Assembly: GCF_001865675.1 (NCBI RefSeq)
Contig: NZ_CP011319.1
Location: forward strand, 6,014,001 to 6,078,000
Reading direction: 5' to 3'
Length of the DNA: 64,000 bases
Source of the DNA: Janthinobacterium sp. 1_2014MBL_MicDiv
GTDB lineage: Bacteria; Pseudomonadota; Gammaproteobacteria; Burkholderiales; Burkholderiaceae_D
Shown: piece after piece, positions 43,103 through 51,892 of the stretch
Position numbering within the stretch: the first letter of the stretch is position 1
Layout: the number at the start of each line of letters is the position of its first letter
Notes under the pieces: generated by a model
Told to the model about the DNA's origin: nothing
The model's input: the letters and a program-made list of their open reading frames with translations, nothing else
Database searches by the model: none
Made by a program: the position numbers and the translations under genes

Positions 43103-44833
43103 TCAATGCGATTCGCGTGGAACGGCAGAACCGCGGCAGCCGACGAGGAAATCCAGGTCCGCGCCTTCGTCGGCCTGCGTCACGTGCTTGATGTACATCG
43201 ACTGGTAGCCGCCCTTCATGGCCGGCGCCGGCGCCCGCCATTGCGCGCGGCGGCGCGCCAGTTCGGCCTCGTCGACGTCCAGGTGCAGGCGCCGGCCTTC
43301 CACATCGAGTTCGATCATGTCGCCATCGCGCACCAGCGCCAGCGTCCCGCCCACGGCCGCTTCCGGCGCCACGTGCAGCACCACCGTGCCATACGCCGTG
43401 CCGCTCATGCGCGCATCCGAGATGCGCACCATGTCGCGCACGCCCTGCTCCAGCAGTTTTTTCGGCAATCCCATGTTGCCCACTTCCGCCATGCCCGGAT
43501 AACCCTGCGGGCCGCAATTTTGCAGCACCATCACGCAATCCGCGTCGATGTCGAGGGTGGGATCGTCGATGCGCTGTTTATAGTGTTCGATGCTGTTGAA
43601 GACGATGGCGCGGCCACGGTGCTGCATCAGCGCGGGCGAGGCGGCAGACGGCTTGATGACGGCGCCGCGCGGCGCCAAATTGCCATGCAGGATGGCGATG
43701 CCGCCCTCTTCCTTGAACGGCTGCGCCAGCGGCGTGATCACGTGCGGATTGAAATTTTCCGCCTCGGCCACGTTGACGGCAATGGTAGCGCCCGTCACCG
43801 TCAGCGCCTCGCCATGCAGCTTGCCCAGCAAGTCGCGCATGATCACGGGCAGGCCGCCCGCATAGTAAAAATCCTCCATCAGGTACTGGCCCGACGGCAT
43901 CAGGTTCAGCAGGCACGGGATGTCGCGTCCCAGGCGGTCCCAGTCGCCCAGCTGCATGTCCACGCCGATGCGTCCCGCGATGGCCAGCAGGTGGATCACT
44001 GCATTGGTCGAGCCGCCGATGGCGCCATTGACCATGATGGCGTTTTCAAACGCGGCGCGCGTGAGGATCTGCGACAGCTTCAGGTCTTCCGCGACCATGC
44101 CGACGATGCGCCGGCCCGTCAATTGGGCCTGCAGCCTGCGGCGCGCATCGACGGCGGGTATGGCCGCGTTGCCGGGCAGGGTCACGCCCAGCGCTTCGAC
44201 CATGCTGGCCATGGTGGAAGCCGTGCCCATCGTCATGCAGTGGCCGGAAGAGCGCGACATGCACGACTCGGCCTCGCGGAACTGCGCCTGCGTCATGCGC
44301 CCGGCGCGCACGTCCTCGGAAAACTTCCACACGTCCGTGCCCGAGCCGATGGGCTGGCCACGGTAATTGCCGTTGAGCATGGGGCCGCCCGACAGCACGA
44401 TGGTGGGCAAGTCGACGCTGGCCGCGCCCATCAGCAGCGCCGGCGTCGTCTTGTCGCAGCCCGTCAGCAGCACCACGCCGTCGATCGGGTTGGCGCGGAT
44501 CGATTCTTCCACGTCCATGCTGGCCAGGTTACGGAACAGCATGGCCGTGGGACGCAGGTTCGATTCGCCCAGCGACATGACGGGAAACTCGACGGGAAAA
44601 CCGCCCGCTTCCAGCACGCCTTTCTTGACCGCTTCGGCCAGGTCGCGGAAATGGCCATTGCAGGGCGTCAGCTCGGACCAGGTATTGCAGATGCCGATCA
44701 CGGGCCGGCCATCGAAGGCGTCGCTCGGATAGCCCTGGTTCTTCATCCAGCTGCGGTGAATGAAACTGTCCTTGTCGTCGCCGCCAAACCACGCGTGCGA
44801 ACGCAGCGGGCGCTTCGTTTTCAGCTCGCTCAT
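43103..44833 (-). CDS. IlvD/Edd family sugar-acid dehydratase (galactonate/arabinonate type)
   Basis: 576 residues. The iron-sulfur ligands are all present: Cys in LTPCNGH, TGCDKTTPALL and GHCMTMGTAST. The opening RSHAWFGGDDKDSFIHRSWMKNQG is that of the sugar-acid branch (pentonate/hexonate dehydratases), not IlvD of valine synthesis. It removes water from an aldonate to give 2-keto-3-deoxyaldonate. ATG 44833 overlaps the dgoK stop (ATGA) and has GGGAGG upstream. Adjacent dgoK and aldolase favour D-galactonate; L-arabinonate cannot be excluded. Confidence 0.88.
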   Translation of the reverse strand: MSELKTKRPLRSHAWFGGDDKDSFIHRSWMKNQGYPSDAFDGRPVIGICNTWSELTPCNGHFRDLAEAVKKGVLEAGGFPVEFPVMSLGESNLRPTAMLFRNLASMDVEESIRANPIDGVVLLTGCDKTTPALLMGAASVDLPTIVLSGGPMLNGNYRGQPIGSGTDVWKFSEDVRAGRMTQAQFREAESCMSRSSGHCMTMGTASTMASMVEALGVTLPGNAAIPAVDARRRLQAQLTGRRIVGMVAEDLKLSQILTRAAFENAIMVNGAIGGSTNAVIHLLAIAGRIGVDMQLGDWDRLGRDIPCLLNLMPSGQYLMEDFYYAGGLPVIMRDLLGKLHGEALTVTGATIAVNVAEAENFNPHVITPLAQPFKEEGGIAILHGNLAPRGAVIKPSAASPALMQHRGRAIVFNSIEHYKQRIDDPTLDIDADCVMVLQNCGPQGYPGMAEVGNMGLPKKLLEQGVRDMVRISDARMSGTAYGTVVLHVAPEAAVGGTLALVRDGDMIELDVEGRRLHLDVDEAELARRRAQWRAPAPAMKGGYQSMYIKHVTQADEGADLDFLVGCRGSAVPRESH

Positions 44834-45843
44834 GCGGCCTCCCACAGTGGAATCAAGCCGCGCGCGGCGGCGATCAGCAGAGCGCCATGGCCCGCCATGT
44901 TCGCTTGCTGCGCGTCGTCGACGACGATGCGCTTGCCATAAAAGAAGCCGTGTTCCTCGATCAGCAGGGTCAGCGCCTGGCGCAGCATCGGCTTGCCCGT
45001 GATGACGAGCGTGGTGTCCGGCCGCATCTGGATGGCCGTGCTGTTGCGCAGCGCCAGCAGGTCGCCGCTGAGCACGGCGCCCATCAGGAAATTGGCCCGT
45101 TCATTGCGTTCGACGGCGCTGAACTGGCCCAGGGTGCGCACGCTGAAACAGGCGCGCGCCAATCCCGTCTTCTGCGCCGCGACGGCGCCGGCCAGCACCA
45201 TCTTCGGCACCAGCACGTCGGCAAATTCGCCGTCGAGCGACTGGCGGATCAGGGTGTGCTGCGAAATGGCTTGCAGCAGCTCGCCGGCAATCGTGGTGGC
45301 GCAGCCGAGGATGCGACCCTGCTCGTCCACGCTGACCAGTTTGGTATGCGAGCCGGGCATGATCAAGGTGGCGGCGCCGCGCAACTGCAACCGCTGCAGC
45401 AGGCCGACGACTTCCGTTTCCTCGCCGCGCATCATGTCCATCGCTTCGACGTTATGCAGGCCGATGGCGCCATGCTGGTTGCGCACGCCGGGGATCAGCC
45501 ACAGGGGTTGCGCCAGCACGTCGGGCAGGTCGACCGCCTGCATGGCTTGCGCCAGCTGCGCCAGGCCGGCCGGCGCCGGCACATGCGGCACTTCCTGCAC
45601 GCCCATCGGAGAGCTGATCATGCCTGACGCCAGCACCAGCTCCACGGCGGACGGCGCGATGCCGGCGCCGGCCAGCACGCTGGCCATGGTCTCGCGCAGC
45701 GCCTGTTTCAGCGCGCCGTTATGGCCGTCGATGGCCGTATTGCGCACGCCCGTTTCCTGCTGCGCCTGGGCGACGACAAGGCCGTCGCGCCATAGCAGGG
45801 TACGCGTATTGGTGGTGCCGGCATCGATGGTGACTATATTCAT
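44830..45843 (-). CDS. dgoK: 2-dehydro-3-deoxygalactonokinase
   Basis: 337 residues of the DgoK family in the ASKHA fold. The phosphate-1 motif DAGTTNTRTLLW, and IMPGSHTKLVSVDEQGRI correspond to DgoK signature regions. It phosphorylates 2-keto-3-deoxygalactonate for the aldolase at 41388. Its stop is coupled to the dehydratase start. Confidence 0.93.
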   Translation of the reverse strand: MNIVTIDAGTTNTRTLLWRDGLVVAQAQQETGVRNTAIDGHNGALKQALRETMASVLAGAGIAPSAVELVLASGMISSPMGVQEVPHVPAPAGLAQLAQAMQAVDLPDVLAQPLWLIPGVRNQHGAIGLHNVEAMDMMRGEETEVVGLLQRLQLRGAATLIMPGSHTKLVSVDEQGRILGCATTIAGELLQAISQHTLIRQSLDGEFADVLVPKMVLAGAVAAQKTGLARACFSVRTLGQFSAVERNERANFLMGAVLSGDLLALRNSTAIQMRPDTTLVITGKPMLRQALTLLIEEHGFFYGKRIVVDDAQQANMAGHGALLIAAARGLIPLWEAA

Positions 45844-45925
45844 GGGCAGGTTCGCAGCGTCGGTAAAGGAAGAAAAAAGGGGGAAAAACTACCTCATGGT
45901 AGAACTGCCCCGCATATCTGACCAA

Positions 45926-46699
45926 TCACTTATTTAACGCCATTGATATCGGTTCCGATATGTCAAAGGCGTCGATATCCTGTACCCCCAAACGGTAGAG
46001 CAAAGTGACCCGCGCCGCCCGACCCGGCTGCAGTTCCAGGTCTTGCGCGGCCAGGCAGATGCCGCGCGCGTCCGAGCGCAGCTGCAGGCCCGCTTGCGCG
46101 CTGGAATAACGCAGGACCCGGCCCGAGGCGGGGTCGGCGACGCGGGCGGCCTCCTGCAGCCGGCCGCCGCCCGCCAGGAAAAAGTCATGCCGGAAGCCCT
46201 CTTGCCCCGCCAGTGCCGGCCAGGCGAGGCGCGCGCCGAGCGGCGCGGGCTGGCGAAAGTCAAAGGCGCTGCCGGCCACGTCGTGCGGTCCGCCCTGCGC
46301 CGCGCCGCCTGGCCGGTAGCGGTCGGCGGCCAGGCGCAGCACATGGTCGCCCACGCCCGCGCCGCGCCCCTGCAGGTTGAACGACGGCGCCGGCAGGCCG
46401 ATGCAAAAAACGCTGTCGGCCACGGCCTCGCATTCGATGCGCAGGCTGCCGTCGTCACTCAATTGATAGTGCAGGCGGACGTACAGCCCTTCGCGCGACA
46501 GGCGCAAGCGCAGGCTGGCGTCGGCAGCGTCCTCGCACTGCCAGCCCGCCTGCCGGTGCGCGGCGTGGGGCGAGACAGCCAGCACATCGGCCATGCGTCC
46601 ATAGCGGTCCGGCGCCCACCAGGACTGCAGTCCGGCATCATGGCCGCTGACCGCCACGCGCATGCCGCGCCCATTGCGCAGGACGTGCGGCGCCGTCAC
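45926..46699 (-). CDS. Degenerate aldose 1-epimerase (mutarotase-fold) homologue
   Basis: 257 residues, about 80 shorter than GalM, with GTG start overlapping the xylR stop (GTGA). The fold is recognisable from FNLQGRG...DHVLRLAADRYRP, GFRHDFFL and AGLQLRS...ICLAAQ, which align with GalM motifs NHTYFNL, GYDH and LETQ. The catalytic residues are changed: the acid His is Ala104, the sugar-binding Asp is Arg170, and the base Glu is Ala217; the N-terminal HLHGG region is absent. Known mutarotase chemistry is therefore unlikely. It could be a sugar-binding or regulatory paralogue, or a decaying gene. Confidence 0.8.
   Translation of the reverse strand: MTAPHVLRNGRGMRVAVSGHDAGLQSWWAPDRYGRMADVLAVSPHAAHRQAGWQCEDAADASLRLRLSREGLYVRLHYQLSDDGSLRIECEAVADSVFCIGLPAPSFNLQGRGAGVGDHVLRLAADRYRPGGAAQGGPHDVAGSAFDFRQPAPLGARLAWPALAGQEGFRHDFFLAGGGRLQEAARVADPASGRVLRYSSAQAGLQLRSDARGICLAAQDLELQPGRAARVTLLYRLGVQDIDAFDISEPISMALNK
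45947..45962. promoter_or_regulatory. Candidate operator palindrome before dgoK
   Basis: ATATCGG-TT-CCGATAT: seven-base perfect arms around TT, at the 3' end of the epimerase-like gene, 104 bp upstream of dgoK. It resembles operators of LacI/GntR-type sugar regulators, but no matching regulator gene is in the window and coding constraint could contribute. Confidence 0.35.
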
Positions 46700-47895
46700 G
46701 CCGCGGACTCGCAGGCAGGCGGGGGCCGGCTGCGCTGCTGGAATTCGCGCGGCGTGCAGCCGAGTTCGCGCTTGAAGACGGCATGCATGTACTGCACCGT
46801 CGTAAAGCCGCAGCGCACGGCCACCTCGGCCACCTGTCCCGGCTCGCGCGCCAGCAGGGTCTTGGCCGCATCGAGCTTGAAATGCAGGATTTCGTCATGC
46901 ACGCTGCGTCCCAGCTCCTGCCGGAAGTGTGCTTCCAGCGACGAGCGCGATACGCCAACGTAATCGGCTACCTGCTCCGTCTTGATACCCTGGCAGGCGT
47001 ACTGGCGGATGAAATGGCGCGCCTGCATCACCTGCGGGTGCTGGAAAGGCTGGTGGCGCGTCGACGCCAGCACGTTCAGGCCGGCCGGCGGCACGAGGAT
47101 GCGCGTGCCGGACAGGCGCATGCCATTGAGCATCTGGTGCAGCAGGTGCGCCGCCGTGCGGCCCATTTCCTCCGTGCCCTGGATCACGGAACTGAGGGGG
47201 ATGCGCGTGAGCATGCGCGCCAGCGGATCGTTGTCGATGCCGATCAGCGCCACCTGCTCGGGCACGGCGATCCCCGCATGCATGCAGGCCTGCAGCAGTT
47301 GGCGCGCACGCGCATCGCTGACGGCGATGATGCCAACGGGCTTTTCCAGGCTGTTCAACCAGGCGATCAGCTGCTCCACCGCCTCGTTCCACGAGGGCGC
47401 GCTGGTGGCCAGGCCACGGTACACGTCGGCGCGCATGTGGTCGCGCTGCATCAGCGCGCAAAACGCCGTTTCTCGCTCTTGCGCCCAGCGGTTGACGTCC
47501 GCCTCGGGCAGGCTGAAACAGGCGAAGCGCGTCAGTCCCGCTTCGACCAGGTGGTCGTAGGCCAGCTTGACGATTTTCAGGTTGTCGGTCGCCACGTACG
47601 GGATGCCGACCGGGTAGTCTTCCTCGCGCGCATACGAGCTGCCGACGGCCACCACGGGCACATTGCTGTGCGCCAGCGCCGCGCAGACGGCGGGATCGTC
47701 GAAGTCGGCGATGATGCCGTCGCCCTGCCAGTGCTCGATGCCGGGCAGGCGGCAGCGGAAATCCTCTTCCAGGAACAGGTCCCAGGACACGCGCGTGGTA
47801 TTCAGGTAGGCGGCGATGCCCGCGATGATGTCGCGGTCATAGATTTTATTACCGTTAAACAGCAGCGCGATCCGGTGCGCGGTCGGCATCTTCAT
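46696..47895 (-). CDS. xylR: XylR-type transcriptional activator (sugar-binding domain + AraC HTH)
   Basis: 399 residues. The N-terminal region (about 1-285) is a LacI-like periplasmic-binding fold starting IALLFNGNKIYDRDI, as in XylR, without a LacI HTH. The C-terminal AraC/XylS HTH (about 300-385) has VADYVGVSRSSLEAHF and VAVRCGFTTVQYMHAVFK. XylR activates xylose genes in response to D-xylose. AGGAGA fixes ATG 47895. It sits directly after xylFGH. Confidence 0.92.
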   Translation of the reverse strand: MKMPTAHRIALLFNGNKIYDRDIIAGIAAYLNTTRVSWDLFLEEDFRCRLPGIEHWQGDGIIADFDDPAVCAALAHSNVPVVAVGSSYAREEDYPVGIPYVATDNLKIVKLAYDHLVEAGLTRFACFSLPEADVNRWAQERETAFCALMQRDHMRADVYRGLATSAPSWNEAVEQLIAWLNSLEKPVGIIAVSDARARQLLQACMHAGIAVPEQVALIGIDNDPLARMLTRIPLSSVIQGTEEMGRTAAHLLHQMLNGMRLSGTRILVPPAGLNVLASTRHQPFQHPQVMQARHFIRQYACQGIKTEQVADYVGVSRSSLEAHFRQELGRSVHDEILHFKLDAAKTLLAREPGQVAEVAVRCGFTTVQYMHAVFKRELGCTPREFQQRSRPPPACESAA

Positions 47896-47977
47896 GTTGG
47901 TGTCTCCTGCATGTGGCAGCCGGAACGTATCTTCGTCCCTGGCCGCGCGGCGTAGTCTGGCCTTTCGGGGTTTCCCC

Positions 47978-49120
47978 TTAGCGGCGTCCGGCACGCGTGC
48001 TGACGTCGACCCACACGGCCAGGGTGAGGATACTGCCTTTCACGATCATCTGCCAGTAGGTGTCCACGTCCAGCATGGACATGCCGTTATCGAGGCTGGC
48101 CATCACCAGGGCGCCGATCAGGGCGCCGTACACCGTGCCCGAGCCGCCGCGCATCGAAGTGCCGCCGATGAAGCAGGCGGCGATGGCATCGAGTTCGCTG
48201 AAGGTGCCGGCCGAGGGCGAGCCGGCCGCCAGGCGGCCCGTGTTGATCAGGCCCGCCAGTGCGCACATCAGCCCCATGATGCCGAAGATCCACAGCTTGA
48301 CGGCCTTCACATTGATGCCGGACAGGCGCGTCGCCTCCATATTGCTGCCCACGGCGTAGATGCGGCGGCCGAACACGGTCTGGCTGGTGATGTAGCTGAA
48401 CAGGCCCAGCAGCGCCAGCAACAGCAGCACCGGCAGCGGGATGCCCTCGTAGCCATTCAGGGTCTGCACGAAGGCGTACAGCACAGCGCCGATGACGGCC
48501 AGGCGCAGGCCGTCCATCCACGCCGCCGTCTGCGGCAAGCCATGCCGCGCGCGGCCGGCGCGCGCGCGCCACGTCAGGAAGGCGGCCAGCAGAAACAGGC
48601 CGATGCCGAGCGCGATGCCGGGCACCACGGGCAGGTAGCCCTGTCCCAGGTACACCAATGGTTCGGAGACGGGCGCGATCGTGATGCCACCCGTGATGCC
48701 GAGCAGGATGCCGCGATACGCGAGCATGCCGCCCAGGCCGACGATGAAGGACGGAATGCCGCGGTACGCCGTCAGATAGCCGTTGAGCAGGCCAATCACC
48801 AGGCCGCAGCCGAGAACCGCCGCCAGGTTCAGCGCCAGCGGCCAGTGCTGCGTCACGTCCAGCACGGCGGCGATGCCGCCCAACAGCCCCAGCAGGGAGC
48901 CGATCGACAGGTCGATCTCGCCGGCGATAATCACCAGCACCATGCCACAGGCGAGGATGCCGGTGACGGACATCTGGCGCAGCAGGTTCGACAGGTTGCG
49001 CGGCGTGAGGAAACTGCCCTCCGTCTTCCACGAAAAGAAGGCCCAGATCAGGGCGACCGCGATCAGCAGGGCCAGCATCTTGTATTGGGTGAACAGCTGT
49101 TTGATACTGTGCGGTTTCAT
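47978..49120 (-). CDS. xylH: D-xylose ABC transporter permease
   Basis: 380 residues with about ten membrane segments. SNLLRQMSVTGILACGMVLVIIAGEIDLS and AIAACFIGGTSMRGGSGTVYG are signatures of the XylH/RbsC permease group. Its start overlaps the xylG stop by four bases. Confidence 0.93.
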   Translation of the reverse strand: MKPHSIKQLFTQYKMLALLIAVALIWAFFSWKTEGSFLTPRNLSNLLRQMSVTGILACGMVLVIIAGEIDLSIGSLLGLLGGIAAVLDVTQHWPLALNLAAVLGCGLVIGLLNGYLTAYRGIPSFIVGLGGMLAYRGILLGITGGITIAPVSEPLVYLGQGYLPVVPGIALGIGLFLLAAFLTWRARAGRARHGLPQTAAWMDGLRLAVIGAVLYAFVQTLNGYEGIPLPVLLLLALLGLFSYITSQTVFGRRIYAVGSNMEATRLSGINVKAVKLWIFGIMGLMCALAGLINTGRLAAGSPSAGTFSELDAIAACFIGGTSMRGGSGTVYGALIGALVMASLDNGMSMLDVDTYWQMIVKGSILTLAVWVDVSTRAGRR

Positions 49121-50694
49121 GCGGCAGATTCCTTGTGGTCGGTATTGGCGCCTGGCGCCGGACGCTGGTCCAGCGCCGCTGCCAGCACGGTTTCCTGGCT
49201 CAGGCCCTCGTTGATAAAGTCGCCGCGCAACCGGCCTTCGCCCATCACCAGCACGCGGTCGGACACGCCCAGCACTTCGGCCAGCTCCGACGAGACCATG
49301 ATGATGGCCACGCCCTGGTCGGCCAGCGCCAGCATCAATTTGTAGATTTCATATTTGGCGCCCACGTCGACGCCGCGCGTGGGCTCGTCGAGGATCAGCA
49401 CGCGCGGACGCGTCAGCAGCATCTTCGCCAGCACGGCCTTTTGCTGGTTGCCGCCCGACAGGCTCGTAATGGGCAGCGACGGGCTGGCCGCCTTCAGTTC
49501 CAGCTGCGCGATCTCGCCGCGCACGGCCGCCAGTTCCGCCTCGCCGTCGATGCGCGTGGCGCGCGCGAATTCCTCCAGCACGGCCAGGGTGATGTTCTGC
49601 CCCACGTCGAGATCGGGCACGATGCCGTGGTGCTTGCGGTCTTCCGGCACCATGGCCAGTCCCATGGCGATGGCCTTTTGCGGCGAGCTGGTGTCGATAC
49701 GACGCCCGTCCAGCCACACTTCGGCCTGGCAAGGCCCCTGGTAGGCGCCGAACAGGGCCGACACGAGTTCCGTGCGCCCCGCCCCCACCAGCCCGGCGAT
49801 GCCGAGGATTTCGCCACGGCGCAGGCTGAACGAGACATCGTCGACGCGCTTGCGCTGCGGATTATCGGCATCGATGCAGCTCACGTGGCGCGCCTCGAAC
49901 AGCACCTCGCCAATCGCCGCCTTTTTCTCCGCCGAGCGCTGCGGATACAGCTGGCTCATTTCGCGGCCCACCATCTGCGCGATGATGCGCTCCACATTCA
50001 TCTGCGCCATGGGCGTGGTGGCGATATGCTTGCCGTCGCGGATGACGACGATGGTGTCGCAGATGGCCGCCACTTCATCGAGCTTGTGCGAAATGTAGAT
50101 GCAGGTGACGCCCTTGGCTTTCAGGGCACGCAGGATATCGAGCAGCACGGCGATTTCCGAGGCCGTCAGCGACGACGATGGCTCGTCGAGGATCAGCAGT
50201 CGTGCATTCTTGTTGAGCGCCTTGGCGATCTCCACCAGCTGCTGGTGGCCGCCGCCGTAATTCATCACGGGCAGCGCCACGTTCAGTTCGGGAATCTTCA
50301 GTTCGCGCAGTAGTTCGTCGGCGCGCTGGTACATGGCCGCATAGTGCATGCGCCCGCCGGGCAGGGTGATCTCGCGGCCCATGAAGATATTCTCGGCTAC
50401 CGACAGCTGCGGCACCAGCATCAATTCCTGGTGGATGATGATGATGCCGGCGCTTTCCGTGTCGCGGATCGATCCGGCGCGCAGCGGCTGGCCATCCCAC
50501 AGGATCTCGCCATCCCAGCTGCCATGCGGATAGACGCCGGACAGCACCTTCATCAGGGTCGACTTGCCGGCGCCATTCTCGCCGCACAGGCCGATGCATT
50601 CGCCGGCCCGCACCTGCAGGTCGATGCCGTCGAGCGCGCGGACACCGCCAAACTGTTTGACGATGCCTTTCATTTCAAGCAGATAGTCGGACAT
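49117..50694 (-). CDS. xylG: D-xylose ABC transporter ATP-binding protein
   Basis: 525 residues, two ATPase halves. First half: GENGAGKST and LILDEPSSSLT. Second half: degenerate Walker A GLVGAGRTE, signature LSGGNQQK and LILDEPTRGVD, the standard arrangement in sugar ATPases. ATG 50694 has GAGAG upstream. A pair of REP-like palindromes separates it from xylF. Confidence 0.93.
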   Translation of the reverse strand: MSDYLLEMKGIVKQFGGVRALDGIDLQVRAGECIGLCGENGAGKSTLMKVLSGVYPHGSWDGEILWDGQPLRAGSIRDTESAGIIIIHQELMLVPQLSVAENIFMGREITLPGGRMHYAAMYQRADELLRELKIPELNVALPVMNYGGGHQQLVEIAKALNKNARLLILDEPSSSLTASEIAVLLDILRALKAKGVTCIYISHKLDEVAAICDTIVVIRDGKHIATTPMAQMNVERIIAQMVGREMSQLYPQRSAEKKAAIGEVLFEARHVSCIDADNPQRKRVDDVSFSLRRGEILGIAGLVGAGRTELVSALFGAYQGPCQAEVWLDGRRIDTSSPQKAIAMGLAMVPEDRKHHGIVPDLDVGQNITLAVLEEFARATRIDGEAELAAVRGEIAQLELKAASPSLPITSLSGGNQQKAVLAKMLLTRPRVLILDEPTRGVDVGAKYEIYKLMLALADQGVAIIMVSSELAEVLGVSDRVLVMGEGRLRGDFINEGLSQETVLAAALDQRPAPGANTDHKESAA

Positions 50695-50725
50695 GCTCAC
50701 TCTCGTTGCGGATACGGGGGGAAAT

Positions 50726-50808
50726 GCCGGATTACGCTACGCTAATCCGACCTACGGCCGATATACGGGCTGACGTAGGTCGGGTTAGCGCGCAGCGCGT
50801 CACCGGAC
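50726..50808. repeat. Pair of facing REP-like palindromes between xylF and xylG
   Basis: Units 50726-50755 and 50775-50808, facing across 19 bp, between the binding-protein gene and the ATPase gene. They may lower expression of the membrane components relative to xylF, as REP elements do between malE and malF. Confidence 0.88.
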
Positions 50809-50821
50809 ATTGCGCGGCGAA

Positions 50822-51823
50822 TCAGTTACCCAGCTGCGCCTTGGTATAGAAGCCGTCATCGACGAGAATGTTTACGTTCGCCTTGGTCAGCGGCGTCGGT
50901 TTCAGCAGCACGGTGCTGACTTTTTTCAGGCCGTTGTCATAGCTCGAGTTGTAGGCCGGCTTTTCATTGCGCGCCAGTTGCACGGCCAGCCTGGCCGCTT
51001 CGGCGGCGATGGTTTTCAGCGGCTTGTAGACGGTCATCGCCTGCGTGCCGGCGATGACGCGTTTCACCGCCGCCAGGTCGGCATCCTGGCCCGAAACCGG
51101 TACCTTGCCGGCCAGTTTTTGCGCGGCCAGCGCCTGGATGGCGCCGCCGGCCGTGCCGTCGTTCGAGGCGACGATGGCGTCGATCTTGTTGTTATTGGCC
51201 GTCAGCGCGTTTTCCACGATGGACAGCGCTTCCGACGCGCTCCAGTCCTTCACCCACTGCTGGCCGACGACCTTGATGTCGCCCTTGTCGATATACGGCT
51301 TCAAGACCTTCAGCTGGCCTTCGCGCAGCATCTTGGCATTGTTGTCCGTCGGCGCGCCGCCCAGCAGGTAGTAATTGCCCTTCGGCTGCAGCTTGACGAC
51401 GCCCTCGGCCTGCATTTCGCCCACTTTCTCGTTATCGAACGAGATGTACGCGTCGATATCGGCGTTCAGGATCAGGCGGTCATACGACAGCACCTTGATG
51501 CCGGCCTTCTTTGCTTCCTTGACGGTGTTGTTGAGGACCGTGGCGTTGAACGGCACGATCACCAGCACGTCCACGCCGCGCGAAATCAGGTTTTCGATCT
51601 GCGAAATCTGGCGCTGCTCGCTGGCGTCGGCCGACTGCACGAAGACCTTGGCGCCCTGCTTTTCGGCGGCGGCGATGAAGAAATCGCGGTCGCGCGTCCA
51701 GCGCTCAACGCGCAAATCGTCGATGGAAAAGCCGATCTTCGGGTTTTTCGCATCGGCCAGGGCGGCGCTGCTGCTCAACGCCAGCATGGCGGTCATGATG
51801 GCTGCACTGATGATCTTGTTCAT
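50822..51823 (-). CDS. xylF: D-xylose-binding periplasmic protein
   Basis: 333 residues with a signal peptide cleaved near ALADA. IGFSIDDLRVERWTRDRDFF and YDRLILNADIDAYISFDN match XylF closely. AAGGAG precedes the ATG. It delivers xylose to XylGH. Confidence 0.94.
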   Translation of the reverse strand: MNKIISAAIMTAMLALSSSAALADAKNPKIGFSIDDLRVERWTRDRDFFIAAAEKQGAKVFVQSADASEQRQISQIENLISRGVDVLVIVPFNATVLNNTVKEAKKAGIKVLSYDRLILNADIDAYISFDNEKVGEMQAEGVVKLQPKGNYYLLGGAPTDNNAKMLREGQLKVLKPYIDKGDIKVVGQQWVKDWSASEALSIVENALTANNNKIDAIVASNDGTAGGAIQALAAQKLAGKVPVSGQDADLAAVKRVIAGTQAMTVYKPLKTIAAEAARLAVQLARNEKPAYNSSYDNGLKKVSTVLLKPTPLTKANVNILVDDGFYTKAQLGN

Positions 51824-51892
51824 TACGTGTCTCCTTGTTGGATTTTTTAACTACGTTTTTTTAACTGCGGGGTACAACGAACAACAAATAAA

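Noticed and set aside
43103..44833. IlvD of branched-chain amino-acid synthesis
   Set aside because: N-terminal motifs are of the sugar-acid dehydratase branch and neighbours are dgoK, a lactonase and an aldolase, not ilv genes.
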